The translations under genes and the position numbers were made by a program. Source: Amycolatopsis jejuensis (lineage in GTDB: Bacteria; Actinomycetota; Actinomycetes; Mycobacteriales; Pseudonocardiaceae). From it: DNA of 64,000 nt. Location of the stretch: NCBI RefSeq assembly GCF_000717335.1, contig NZ_JNYZ01000034.1:1-64000 (forward strand), written 5' to 3'. Under the pieces are notes generated by a model. That model made no database searches. It was given only the letters and a program-made list of their open reading frames with translations, and had not been told where the DNA came from. Each line of letters opens with the position of its first letter. Positions within the stretch are counted from its first letter, which is position 1. This document shows, piece after piece, positions 1 through 8,284 of this stretch.

Positions 1-1
1 G

Positions 2-601
2 CAGGCCGCGGCGAAAACGGTATTCCTCGACGACCACACCCCACTCCCCATCGCCGACCTACGCCGCCTCCTCTGCGACGCCAAGATCTACCCCGCCGTT
101 CTGGGTACTGATGGTCAGGTCCTGGATCTGGGTCGTTCTGCCCGCACCGCCACCCCATCGCAGCGCCGCGCGTTGGCGATCCGGGATGGTGGCTGCACTT
201 TCCCGGGTTGTGATCGTGGTCCGAAGTGGACCACTCCGCACCATGCCCGTCCGTGGGTCGATGGCGGCTCGACCGATCTGGATGGTCTCGCGTCGGTCTG
301 CGAACGCCATCACCGGTTGGTGCATCACAGCGGCTGGGAGGTCATCGTCGAGAACGATGTCGTGTCCTGGATCCCACCTGAAATTCTCGACCCGGCACGC
401 AAACCCCTCCGCAACACCGCCCACAACCCACCACCCCGTCCCACGACGCACACCGAGCCCTGCGTCGCCCTCAACCCAGCCCCAACCCCGGCCTCGTCCC
501 CGCCACAACGGACAACCACCACGACCCCAGGACGAAGACGTGGAACCGCACCCCATGACCGCCCGTGTCGCGGCCAGACTGCTCGATTGAGAACGAAATG
601 A
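2..601 (+). CDS. DUF222/HNH endonuclease domain protein (5' truncated by window)
   Basis: Only the C-terminal about 199 residues lie in the window, and the reading frame is open from base 2. The HNH nuclease core is clear: a TFPGCDR zinc-knuckle-like stretch, then TTPHHARPWVDGG and later CERHHRLVH, matching the H-N-H order of the DUF222-HNH proteins that are abundant in actinomycetes. The last about 65 residues are Pro/Thr/Arg-rich low complexity. Family members are predicted DNA nucleases, and many are multicopy genes of unknown cellular role. The true start and the DUF222 part are outside the window. The tail after PARKPLRN is probably unstructured. Confidence 0.85.
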   Translation, partial: QAAAKTVFLDDHTPLPIADLRRLLCDAKIYPAVLGTDGQVLDLGRSARTATPSQRRALAIRDGGCTFPGCDRGPKWTTPHHARPWVDGGSTDLDGLASVCERHHRLVHHSGWEVIVENDVVSWIPPEILDPARKPLRNTAHNPPPRPTTHTEPCVALNPAPTPASSPPQRTTTTTPGRRRGTAPHDRPCRGQTARLRTK

Positions 602-839
602 GCCGCAACCCTCGTGCCCGGTGCCCGTTGCGGGTCGGGCAAATCGAGTGCGCGCTGATCTTGTTCCGGATGATCTGCGGCCGTGTTTGGCTCCGTTCCG
701 GCCAACCTGCGGATGAGCGACCACCCCGATCGGGCGGTACTCGCCGGGCACACGATTCACAGGCGACTGGGCGCAGAGATCTATCGGTACATGCTCAGGC
801 TGGAATGCGGCCTCGTCTCGTCGCTGGTGCAGCGAGCGG
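602..839. other. Intergenic stretch with no recognised gene
   Basis: No gene can be supported here. A 46-codon plus-strand frame starting at ATG 713 and ending at 853 has moderately coding-like third positions, but it lacks a clear ribosome site and resembles nothing I recognise. The region borders two damaged or partial genes and may be relic sequence. Confidence 0.4.
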
Positions 840-1703
840 TCAGGTCAAGATGATCGGATTGGTCAGCGCGGCAACGGCGCCGTCAGGATGGCGGACCTCG
901 AGACGCACGAACGCCGAATCCGCCGCGGTTGTGTGCCACTGCGTCGCGTTCGCTCCAGCGCAGGGCAGAACCGCGCGGTGCACCTTCCGGCGATCGGTGT
1001 GGAAGCTGACGTCGGCACGCCTTGTACTGCTGCCTGCACTGCGATCTGCCCGCCATCGGACGCCCACCCCGGCACTGCGGCCATCGGCGGTGGCCGTGAA
1101 GGACACGTCCACGTTCGCCGACTCGGCGATCCAGCTGCGGCCGGTGCGGATTCCGGCCAGGATTGCCTCGGTGGCGAGCTCATCGGCGAAGACCACGGTG
1201 CGCGGGATGCCGAGCTGGCCTGCCAAATGGGTATCGCTGCTGCCCATCGCCGGTCGCCAGGAGCCCGTTTGCAGGTCGGCTGCGAGGGTTCGTTCCCAGT
1301 CCGCCAGTGCGGCCTGGTTGTCGGCGTTCCAGGGCTGGTCCGAAGTCCAGCGCCCGTTCCACACCTCGACCACGTCGAAGCCCAGGAAGGGGAACCTGAA
1401 TTCGCCCGACGGGTACGGTGCGCGCCTGTGCGGCCAGTTCGTCAGGAGTGAGGTGCCCGTCCGAGTGGACGGAGTGGACGTGGCAGCCCCCGCGGTACCA
1501 CGCAGGTCCGCGGCCGGCCGTGCGCGTCGGTGGGAAGGTCGGCGTCGGCAGGGGTCCTCCCGGAAGTCCTGTCGAGCCAACGCGCAAGCAAGGGGCGTCG
1601 GTTCCCTTGCGCCGTTGCGGTCCGTCAGCAGCCCAGTGCAACCGGTCAGGACAACGGGCGAGGAGTAGCTCACGATTCGACGAACGGCTCGGGCTGTGAT
1701 CAC
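840..1703 (-). pseudogene. CehA/McbA-type PHP metallohydrolase, decayed by internal deletion and frameshift
   Basis: The C-terminal part (from about base 1420 downward) reads APYPSGEFRFPFLGFDVVEVWNG followed by the AMGSSDTHL metal-site motif and the beta-rich tail of CehA/McbA family hydrolases. The N-terminal PHP motif WYRGGCHVHSVHSDG plus LTPDELAAQAR lies just upstream (about 1430-1500) but in another frame. The roughly 70-80 residues that normally separate these two blocks, including the second metal-binding segment, are missing. One deletion therefore removed coding sequence and left the halves out of frame. A possible secretion or lipoprotein signal near 1640-1703 sits in the C-terminal frame, so a second shift or a different start is likely. 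Intact relatives hydrolyse esters or carbamates. This copy should be inactive. The 5' boundary is uncertain. Confidence 0.75.
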
Positions 1704-1794
1704 GAATCGGCGTCAGAGGGGTCCATGCACACCTGTAACACGCCGTTTCCCGGTGCGATGGGCAAGCTGAGCAAAAGTAATGGGGGATGTGAAG

Positions 1795-3390
1795 GTGAGT
1801 CCTGCCGCGAAGAGGGGCGTGCTGATCGGCGGGGCGGTCGCTGTGGTGGCGATTGTCGTTGCGGCGGTCGTGTTGCTGACCGGGGGCGGGACGCCCGCGG
1901 CGGAGCCTGGTGCCGGGCCGCCTGCCGGGCCTGCGGATCCGGCGGCTGTGGATCCGGCGGCTGCGGCGCGGGCGTACCTCCTCGCGTTCGCGGCCAAGGA
2001 CGCCGACGGCGCGAGCAAAGCCACCGACGCACCGCAGGCGGCCGCCAGCGCCCTGCAGGACGCGTGGACGACGCTCCGGCCCAGCGGGCTGACTGCCAAG
2101 CTCGGCCAGGTGACCGAGGGGAACACGGCGGAGTACACGATCAGCTGGACGTTCGGGCCCGGCCGCGTGTGGACGTATTCCGGCAGCCTCGGCCTGGTCC
2201 ACGGGGCAGACGGCTGGCGGGTGCACTGGGCGCCGTCGGTGCTGCACCCGAAGCTGGCGGCGGGGCAACGGCTGGTGGTCGACGCGGCGGACGCGCCCGT
2301 GCTGGTCGACCGGGACGGGCAGCCGCTGGTGGTCTCGGGCGGCGGCGGGGTGCGGCCGGCGGACGAGAAGGCGTTTCCCCTGCTGCGGTCGGTGCTTACC
2401 GGGCATGCGCAGGCGTTCGACGCGTTCGCGGTCGAGCGCGTCGACGGCAGTGGCAAGAACGTCGAGACGCTCTTCGGGAACCGTGAGCAGCGCAAACCCG
2501 TCGCCAGCGGGCTCAGTGTCGCGACGCAGCAGGCGGCACAGGCGGCGGTCGACGGGTACCAGGGCAAGGCGGTCCTCGTCGCGCTGCAACCGTCCACTGG
2601 GGACGTGCTCGCGGTTGCCCAGAACAGCAAGTTGGACAACACGTCCTCGGCGTTCAGCGGGCAGTACGCGCCGGGGTCGACGTTCAAGATCGTCACCGCG
2701 ACGGCGGCGCTGGAGGCCGGGCTGGTCACGCCGGATTCCGCGGTGCCGTGCCCGCTCACGGACCGGATCGGCACCCGCACGCTGTCCAACGAAGGTTTCG
2801 ATCTTGGTACGACGACCGTGCACAAGGCGTTCGCGAGGTCGTGCAACACGACGTTCGGGCGGCTCGCGTCGCGGCTGCCCGCCGACGGTCTCGCGAAAGC
2901 GGCGAGCCAGTACGGCCTCAACGCCGACTTCGCGATCGACGGGCTGTCCACCGAGATGGGCCGCGTCGACCCGGCCAAGAGTGCGGACGAGCAGGTCGAG
3001 GACGGCATCGGCCAGGGCACCGTGCAGGTCAGCCCGTTCGGCGCGGCGGTGATGGCGGCGACGGCGGCGTCCGGGCACGCGGTCACCCCGCGGCTGTGGC
3101 CGGACGGTACCAAGGTCGACACCGGCTACACCGCACCTCCGGCCGCAGTTCTGGCGTCGGTGCGCGGGATGATGCGCGAGGTGGTCACCGGCGGCACGGC
3201 GACCGGGCTGGCGCGCTCCGGGCCGGTGTTCGGCAAGACCGGCACCGCGCAGTTCGGCGACGGCGCGGAGGCGCACGGCTGGTTCGTCGGTTACCGCGGT
3301 GACGTGGCGTTTTCGGTGTTCCTGGAGGGCGCCAACGACTCCGGTCCGGCCGTCGGCCTCGGCGCGAAGTTCCTCGGTGGGCTGAAGTAA
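1795..3390 (+). CDS. Class B penicillin-binding protein (transpeptidase) with NTF2-like N-terminal domain
   Basis: This is a membrane-anchored D,D-transpeptidase that cross-links peptidoglycan outside the cytoplasmic membrane. One N-terminal membrane segment (about residues 7-30) is followed by an Ala/Pro-rich linker, an NTF2-like/MecA-N type domain (about 50-170) and the transpeptidase domain (about 235-531). The three catalytic motifs are intact: SxxK at S295-K298 (in YAPGSTFKIV), SxN at S349-C-N351, and KTG at K481. Size (531 aa) suits the family. I chose GTG 1795 because GGGGGA at 1782-1787 lies 7 bases upstream; GTG 1789 is too close to it, and ATG 1780 has no visible Shine-Dalgarno site. 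Promoter elements were not identified. Confidence 0.9.
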   Translation: MSPAAKRGVLIGGAVAVVAIVVAAVVLLTGGGTPAAEPGAGPPAGPADPAAVDPAAAARAYLLAFAAKDADGASKATDAPQAAASALQDAWTTLRPSGLTAKLGQVTEGNTAEYTISWTFGPGRVWTYSGSLGLVHGADGWRVHWAPSVLHPKLAAGQRLVVDAADAPVLVDRDGQPLVVSGGGGVRPADEKAFPLLRSVLTGHAQAFDAFAVERVDGSGKNVETLFGNREQRKPVASGLSVATQQAAQAAVDGYQGKAVLVALQPSTGDVLAVAQNSKLDNTSSAFSGQYAPGSTFKIVTATAALEAGLVTPDSAVPCPLTDRIGTRTLSNEGFDLGTTTVHKAFARSCNTTFGRLASRLPADGLAKAASQYGLNADFAIDGLSTEMGRVDPAKSADEQVEDGIGQGTVQVSPFGAAVMAATAASGHAVTPRLWPDGTKVDTGYTAPPAAVLASVRGMMREVVTGGTATGLARSGPVFGKTGTAQFGDGAEAHGWFVGYRGDVAFSVFLEGANDSGPAVGLGAKFLGGLK

Positions 3391-3417
3391 CCCGGGCCGG
3401 ACCTGCGGTGAACCGAT

Positions 3418-3437
3418 ACTTCGGCGGCGGCCGAAGT
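3418..3437. promoter_or_regulatory. Inverted repeat, probable operator of the adjacent ArsR-type regulator
   Basis: A perfect 7-bp inverted repeat, ACTTCGG-N6-CCGAAGT, lies 23 bp upstream of the ArsR-type gene and 28 bp after the PBP stop codon. The position and symmetry suit a winged-helix dimer and autoregulation. This is inference from sequence only. Confidence 0.6.
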
Positions 3438-3460
3438 GCCGCGGATCTACCGTGGGAAGC

Positions 3461-4156
3461 ATGGAAACCGTCGCGCTGGCCGAGGTGGCTGCCGTGCTCG
3501 CGGATCCGAGCCGCGCCACCATGTGTCTGGCGTTGCTGGACGGTCGCGCGTGGACAGTGGGGGAGCTGGCCGCGGCGGCTCGGATCGCGGTGTCGACAGC
3601 CAGCGAGCACGTCACACGGTTGCGGGACGCCGGGTTCGTCGCGCGGGTGAAACAGGGGCGGCACGCGTACGTCCGGCTTGCCGACCCGCACGTGGCGGAG
3701 CTGATCGAGCACCTGGCGCAGCATGCGGAGCTGAAACGTCCGGCCGGGTTGCGGGCTTCGCTGCGCGCGCAACGGTTGTCGTTCGCCCGCAGCTGTTACG
3801 ACCACCTCGCCGGCACCCTCGGCGTCGCACTGCGCAACGGGATGATCGACCGCGGGTTGATCGACACCGCACACGGTCTTGCACTCACCGGCACCGGCCG
3901 CGCGGTTCTCGCCGACCTGGGTGTCGTGGTGCCCGCGCGTTCCCGGCGGCCGCTGCTGCGTGACTGTCTGGATTGGACGGAGCGCCGCGACCACCTCGCC
4001 GGTGCGGTGCCGGCCGCACTGCTGGAACGAGCCGTGGCGGCAGGATGGCTGACGCGCGACCGGCACCGCGCGGTACGGGTGCTGCCCGGTGCGGCGGGGC
4101 CGTTCGCCGCGCTCGGTGTCGACCTCGCCACGGTGGGTGCGGCCCAGGCCTCGTAA
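3461..4156 (+). CDS. ArsR-family winged-helix transcriptional regulator
   Basis: The N-terminal about 90 residues carry the ArsR HTH fold: LADPSRATMCLALLDGRAWTVGELA, then the recognition helix VSTASEHVTRLRDAGFV and the wing KQGRHAYVRL. The C-terminal part (about 95-231) is a larger, Arg/Leu-rich extension found in actinobacterial ArsR proteins of about 230 aa that often control a transporter. It has no CxC metal motif, although Cys residues occur in FARSCYDHL and LRDCLDWTERRD. An inverted repeat upstream (3418-3437) is the likely operator. No divergent efflux gene is present, so the target may be itself or a distant gene. ATG 3461 is used; an in-frame GTG at 3452 is the alternative, and neither has an ideal ribosome site. 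Confidence 0.85.
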   Translation: METVALAEVAAVLADPSRATMCLALLDGRAWTVGELAAAARIAVSTASEHVTRLRDAGFVARVKQGRHAYVRLADPHVAELIEHLAQHAELKRPAGLRASLRAQRLSFARSCYDHLAGTLGVALRNGMIDRGLIDTAHGLALTGTGRAVLADLGVVVPARSRRPLLRDCLDWTERRDHLAGAVPAALLERAVAAGWLTRDRHRAVRVLPGAAGPFAALGVDLATVGAAQAS

Positions 4157-4413
4157 TCCGGGGCCCACATGGGGGAAGACACGATCCTGCTGCAGCACGC
4201 CGACTCGCTGCTGCGGGCGGCGTGTCGCCGTGGGCGGCTTGCCACCTCGCGGCTGGTCGACAGTCGGGCTCAGTCGGGCACAGTCACCCACCCAGTCCCA
4301 CCACCGACCGGCTTAACACACCACCATCGCCGCTCGCCGGGCGGTGCTTGCGCCGGAACCGGACCTCGCCTCTCTATTCTGTACGCCTGCGGGTGATCGG
4401 GAGGGAGGCGGAT

Positions 4414-5892
4414 GTGGACGAGCTTCCCGTGCTTCTCGGGGTCGTCGGGCTGGTGCTCGTCGCCTCCGTTGTCGCCGTGCGGGTGTCCATCCGGCTCGGG
4501 TTTCCGTCGCTGCTGCTGTACCTCGGGATCGGTGTCGTGCTCGGGGAATCCGGGTTCGGCGTGCGGTTCGACAATCCGTCGCTCACGCAGTCGCTCGGGC
4601 TCGCTGCGCTCGTCCTGATTCTCACCGAAGGCGGGCTCACCACGCGCTGGACGGCGGTGAAACCCTCGCTGTGGCCGGGAATCCTGCTGTCCACAGTGGC
4701 CGTTGTGGTCAGCATTGCGGTCACCGGCGCGGCTTTGCACTGGCTGCTCGGCCTCGACTGGCGGCTCGCGCTGCTCTGGGGCGCGGTGCTCGCCTCCACC
4801 GACGCGGCGGCGGTGTTCTCCGTGCTGCGGACATCCGGGGTGGGCAAACGGCTGGTCGGTGCGCTGGAGCTGGAGTCCGGGATCAACGACGCCCCGGCGT
4901 ACATCGCGGTGGTCGTGCTCGCGTCCGGGGAGATGGTGGACTGGTCGCTGCCGCTGCTCGTGGTCTACGAGCTCCTCACCGGTCTCGTGCTCGGACTCGC
5001 TTTCGGCTGGCTCGGCGCGCAGGCGCTGCGGCGGGCTGCGTTGCCCGCGACCGGCCTGTACCCGCTCGCCACGGTGGCGGTGTGCATCCTCGCGTATTCG
5101 TCGGGTCAGCTGGCGCATGCGTCCGGCCTGCTGGCCACCTACGTCGCCGGGCTGGTGCTCGGGAATTCGAAGCTGCCGCACCGGTCGGACACCCTGTCGT
5201 TCGCCGAGGGGCTCGGCTGGCTCGCGCAGATCGGGCTGTTCGTGCTGCTCGGGCTGTTCGCGTCGCCGAGCCGGCTGCTCGAGGCGCTCATCCCCGGGCT
5301 GGTGGCGGGCGCGGTCGTGCTGCTGCTCGCCCGGCCGTTGTCGGTGGTGCTGGCGTTGCTCCCGTTCCGGATGCCGTGGCGTGACCAGGCGTTCCTGTCG
5401 TGGGCGGGGTTGCGCGGGGCGGTCCCGATCGTGCTCGCGATGATCCCGCTGACGCAGGGCGTACCGGGTGCACAACGGCTGGTCGACGCCGTGTTTGTGC
5501 TGGTCATCGTGCTCACCGTGCTGCAAGGCTCGACGCTCGGTCCGCTCGCGCGGCTGCTCGGCCTGTCGAAACCGGCGGAGGCGCACGAGATCGAGGTCGA
5601 CGCCGCCCCGCTGGACGAGCTCGGTGCGGAACTGCTGCAGGTCCGCATCCAGAAGGGGTCCAAGCTGCACGGCGTGTACCTGTCGGAGCTGCGACTGCCC
5701 CCCGGTGCGACGGTGAGCCTCGTGGTCCGCGGGGGAGCGGGGTTCACCCCGCAGAAGACGAGCCGGCTGCAGGAGGACGACCAGCTGCTCGTGGTCACCA
5801 CGGCCGGTGTCCGCGAAGCGACCGAGCAGCGGATCCGGGCGGTCGACCGCGCCGGGCGGCTTGCCCGCTGGCACGGGGAAATGGGCCGGTGA
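4414..5892 (+). CDS. CPA1-family cation/proton antiporter with C-terminal TrkA-C domain
   Basis: This is an integral-membrane K+ or Na+/H+ antiporter of NhaP2 type. About 12-13 hydrophobic helices run from residue 1 to about 390. They include the typical ALLWGAVLASTDAAAVFSVLR segment with its conserved TDA, ELESGINDAPA with the transport-essential ND pair, and the late SWAGLRGAVPIVLA helix. A soluble RCK/TrkA-C-like domain follows (about 400-480: LLQVRIQKGSKLHG...LPPGATVSLVVR). GTG 4414 is chosen because GGGAGGGAGG at 4399-4408 is well placed and because the hydrophobic start ELPVLLGVVGLVLV fits the family; the longer upstream frame is shadow sequence. Length 492 aa. The stop codon lies inside a 20-bp tandem repeat. 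Confidence 0.88.
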   Translation: MDELPVLLGVVGLVLVASVVAVRVSIRLGFPSLLLYLGIGVVLGESGFGVRFDNPSLTQSLGLAALVLILTEGGLTTRWTAVKPSLWPGILLSTVAVVVSIAVTGAALHWLLGLDWRLALLWGAVLASTDAAAVFSVLRTSGVGKRLVGALELESGINDAPAYIAVVVLASGEMVDWSLPLLVVYELLTGLVLGLAFGWLGAQALRRAALPATGLYPLATVAVCILAYSSGQLAHASGLLATYVAGLVLGNSKLPHRSDTLSFAEGLGWLAQIGLFVLLGLFASPSRLLEALIPGLVAGAVVLLLARPLSVVLALLPFRMPWRDQAFLSWAGLRGAVPIVLAMIPLTQGVPGAQRLVDAVFVLVIVLTVLQGSTLGPLARLLGLSKPAEAHEIEVDAAPLDELGAELLQVRIQKGSKLHGVYLSELRLPPGATVSLVVRGGAGFTPQKTSRLQEDDQLLVVTTAGVREATEQRIRAVDRAGRLARWHGEMGR

Positions 5893-5965
5893 CCCGGGAA
5901 TCCCGCCGGTGACCCGGGAATGGGGCGCTGACCTGGGAATTCCGTCGCTGACCTGCGGAATCCCG
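5886..5965. repeat. 20-bp tandem repeat, four units plus a partial fifth
   Basis: The units 5886-5905, 5906-5925, 5926-5945 and 5946-5965 share the core GGTGACCCGGGAATCCCGC with a few substitutions. A shorter fifth copy (CCGACCCGGCCTGGG) follows. The first unit contains the stop codon of the antiporter gene. The array lies between that gene and the SAM-IV riboswitch. Confidence 0.8.
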
Positions 5966-6078
5966 CCGCCGACCCGGCCTGGGCTGACAGTCCACTGTGG
6001 ACGATCCCTGTGACTGCCGTCTCAGATCACGGGACGGGCCTGGTTCGGGCCGGGGGTGGTCCGCTATCGTCTTCGGCA

Positions 6079-6193
6079 GGTCATGAGTGCCAGCGCGAAG
6101 CCCCGGCTTGCTGGCCGGCAACCCTCCAACCGCGGTGGGGTGCCCCGGGTGAAGACCGGGCCGGTCGCGCAGCGCGACGGGCAAGCGCGGGCC
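6079..6193 (+). promoter_or_regulatory. SAM-IV riboswitch aptamer
   Basis: The sequence closely follows the known SAM-IV consensus: GGTCATGAGTGCCAGC, the AAGCCCCGGCTTGCTGGCC arm, GGCAACCCTCC, the CCGCGGTGGGGTGCCCCGGG arm, closure of P1 by GACC (6154-6157) against GGTC (6079-6082), a variable hairpin at about 6160-6180, and the GGCAAGCGCGGGCC 3' part. It binds S-adenosylmethionine and normally lowers expression of sulfur or methionine genes. A -10-like TATCGT at 6065-6070 would place transcription start at about 6077, right at the aptamer. Confidence 0.92.
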
Positions 6194-6226
6194 CCTCGCC
6201 GGGGGTCCCCCGGAACGCCGAGGAGG
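6194..6226 (+). promoter_or_regulatory. Expression-platform hairpin overlapping the Shine-Dalgarno site
   Basis: CCTCG (6194-6198) can pair with CGAGG (6219-6223) around an inner CCGGGGG/CCCCCGG stem (6199-6205 with 6207-6213). The outer stem buries part of AGGAGG (6221-6226), the ribosome site for ATG 6234. This suggests control of translation initiation rather than a terminator, since no U-run follows. Confidence 0.55.
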
Positions 6227-6233
6227 CGCCGTC

Positions 6234-7577
6234 ATGACTCTCGCACTCGACCGATCCACGGAATCCACCCCGTCCACCGAGTCCACCACGGTTCCTGCGG
6301 TCGCCGGTGCGTCGCTGCGGGTTCCGCTGGTCACGGGCGGCGACATCGGCTACGCCAACCTCGACCACGCGGCCAGTGCGCCGTGTCTCGACGCGGTACG
6401 CAGCGCCGTCGACGAGTTCCTGCCCTGGTACGCCAGCGTGCACCGTGGCGCGGGCTTCGCGTCGCAGGTCTCCACGCGGCTGTACGAGCGCACTCGCGAC
6501 ATCCTCCGCCGCTTCGTCGACGCCCGCAGCGGTGACTCGGTCGTCTTCACCCGCAACACCACCGATGCGTTCAACCTGCTGGCGAAAGCGTTGCCGCGCA
6601 AGACTTCCGTCATCGTCTTCGACACCGAGCACCACGCCGCGCTGCTGCCGTGGCGCGGCCCGAACGTCCGCCGGGTCCAGCTGCCGCGCACTCGGCTCGC
6701 CGCAGTGTCCGTTGTGGACGAAGCGCTCGCCGAATGTCCGCAGGGGCCGCGGCTGGTGGTGGTCGCCGGAGCGTCGAACGTTACGGGTGAGCTGCTCCCG
6801 GTCGCCGAAATCGCTGCGGTGGCAAGGAAACACGGCGCCCGCGTCGCGCTCGATGCCGCGCAGCTCGCGCCGCATCGCCGGATTTCGGTGCGGGAGCTGG
6901 ATGTCGACTACGTCGCGCTGTCCGGGCACAAGCTGTACGCGCCCTTCGGGGCTGGCGCGCTCATCGGCCGCAGCGACTGGCTGCGCGCGGCGGAGCCGTA
7001 CCTGGCCGGTGGCGGCGCGACGAAGCTGGTCACCGAGGACGCCGTCGTCTGGAACACGGGCGAGGAGCGGCACGAGGCCGGCTCGCCGAATACCGTCGGC
7101 GTGTACGCGCTGGGCGTCGCGTGCGAGCAGCTGTCAGCGAGTTGGGACGTGACCGGCGAGCACGAGGCAGCGCTGCTGGAGCGGCTGCTCAAGGGCCTGA
7201 CGAGCCTGCCCGGGTGCGCGGAGTTGCGGCTGTTCGACGCGCCGGTGGACCGCGTCGGCACGGTGAGCTTCGTCGTCGACGGCTTCGACCCGGGCTGGCT
7301 CGCGGCGGTGCTGTCCGCGGAGTACGGCATCGGCGTCCGCGACGGCGCCTTCTGTGCGCACGTGGCCACGCGGCGGCTCATCCGGGAGGCGGGTGTCGAG
7401 GCGCAGCAGGCGGTCCGCGTGAGCCTGGGCCTCGGCAGCACCGAGGAGCACGTCGACCGGCTGCTGCTCGCGCTGCGGCAGATCATCGCCCGGGGCGCGC
7501 GCTGGGAGTACACGAAGACCGACGGCCGCTGGACCCCGGTCGGCGACCCGCGCGAGCTGCCGCCGTTCTGCGCCTGA
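6234..7577 (+). CDS. Cysteine-desulfurase-like class V aminotransferase (SAM-IV controlled)
   Basis: This is a PLP-dependent enzyme of the NifS/SufS (class V aminotransferase) fold, 447 aa. The PLP lysine is K233 in [12 protein letters not shown], the cofactor-holding segment is LDAAQLAPH, and HxAA-type motifs ([11 protein letters not shown]) are present. A Cys (C374 in GAFCAHV) sits in the late loop where desulfurases place the persulfide Cys. No isc/suf gene is nearby. The upstream SAM-IV riboswitch argues for a role in sulfur amino-acid supply, such as sulfur transfer or a Cys/Met-linked lyase reaction, rather than general Fe-S assembly. AGGAGG lies 7 bases before ATG 6234. Exact substrate is uncertain. 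Confidence 0.82.
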   Translation: MTLALDRSTESTPSTESTTVPAVAGASLRVPLVTGGDIGYANLDHAASAPCLDAVRSAVDEFLPWYASVHRGAGFASQVSTRLYERTRDILRRFVDARSGDSVVFTRNTTDAFNLLAKALPRKTSVIVFDTEHHAALLPWRGPNVRRVQLPRTRLAAVSVVDEALAECPQGPRLVVVAGASNVTGELLPVAEIAAVARKHGARVALDAAQLAPHRRISVRELDVDYVALSGHKLYAPFGAGALIGRSDWLRAAEPYLAGGGATKLVTEDAVVWNTGEERHEAGSPNTVGVYALGVACEQLSASWDVTGEHEAALLERLLKGLTSLPGCAELRLFDAPVDRVGTVSFVVDGFDPGWLAAVLSAEYGIGVRDGAFCAHVATRRLIREAGVEAQQAVRVSLGLGSTEEHVDRLLLALRQIIARGARWEYTKTDGRWTPVGDPRELPPFCA

Positions 7578-7633
7578 TCCGCGCCCGGAGTGCCGCTTCG
7601 ACCTGCCGAACCCCGTCCGTGGACAATGGGGGA

Positions 7634-8284
7634 GTGAGCACCGACCCATCGCCGTCCGAACCCGACGTCGCGCCGTCTGCGGGACCACCTGCGGATGCTG
7701 TCCCGGAGGGCCCGGAGAACCCCGAGAGCCCGGAGACAGCGGAAACGGCCGAAGCTGCGCCGCCGCTGCCGAAGCGGCGGATCTGGGTCGTGTTCGCGGT
7801 CGCCGCGGTGCTGTGGGCGATCGACCTCATCACGAAGAACCTCGCGGCGGCGAACCTCGAGGGCAAGGACCCGGTCCGGATCCTCGGCGGCCTGATCTAC
7901 CTGCAGGTCATCCGCAATCCGGGTGCCGCGTTCTCGATGGCGACCGGGATGACCTGGGTACTCGCGCTGGTCGCGGCGGCCGTGGTGGTCGCGATCGTGT
8001 GGATTTCGCGGCGGCTGCGGTCGGTCGGCTGGGCGATCGGGCTGGGCCTCGTGCTCGCCGGGGCGCTCGGCAACCTCACCGACCGCATCTTCCGCGAGCC
8101 CGGTCCGCTGCGCGGGCACGTCATCGACTTCATCTCCGCCTTCGCGCCCAACGGCCAGGGCTTCGCGATCTTCAACATCGCCGACTCCGCCATCTGCGTC
8201 GGCGGCGCCCTGATCGTCCTGCTGTCCCTGCTGGGCCACGACTACGACGGCACGCGTACGGCGAAGAAGAAGGCGAGCAAGTGA
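7634..8284 (+). CDS. lspA: Lipoprotein signal peptidase II
   Basis: This is a membrane aspartyl peptidase that removes lipoprotein signal peptides after diacylglyceryl transfer. About 45 N-terminal residues are Pro/Glu/Ala-rich and cytosolic, an actinobacterial extension. Four membrane segments follow from about residue 50 to 200. Conserved motifs are [26 protein letters not shown] with catalytic D150 and [12 protein letters not shown] with catalytic D184. The tail is Lys-rich (TAKKKASK). GTG 7634 follows TGGGGGA directly, and ACAAT-like bases just upstream would also allow a leaderless start. The stop overlaps the next start (GTGA), so the gene is co-translated with the RluA-family gene, a pairing common in bacteria. 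Confidence 0.95.
   Translation: MSTDPSPSEPDVAPSAGPPADAVPEGPENPESPETAETAEAAPPLPKRRIWVVFAVAAVLWAIDLITKNLAAANLEGKDPVRILGGLIYLQVIRNPGAAFSMATGMTWVLALVAAAVVVAIVWISRRLRSVGWAIGLGLVLAGALGNLTDRIFREPGPLRGHVIDFISAFAPNGQGFAIFNIADSAICVGGALIVLLSLLGHDYDGTRTAKKKASK

Noticed and set aside
713..853. 46-codon plus-strand frame with fairly coding-like third positions
   Set aside because: It has no clear ribosome site, no recognisable family, and overlaps the pseudogene end. It may be relic sequence.
1180..3615. 811-codon minus-strand open frame opposite the PBP gene
   Set aside because: It is antisense to a clear penicillin-binding protein and Arg/Pro-rich as expected of GC-rich shadow frames. Only its 3' end carries real (decayed) CehA/McbA sequence.
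4169..4396. 75-codon frame between the ArsR gene and the antiporter
   Set aside because: It has a low-complexity His/Pro/Arg tail, no ribosome site and no family resemblance.
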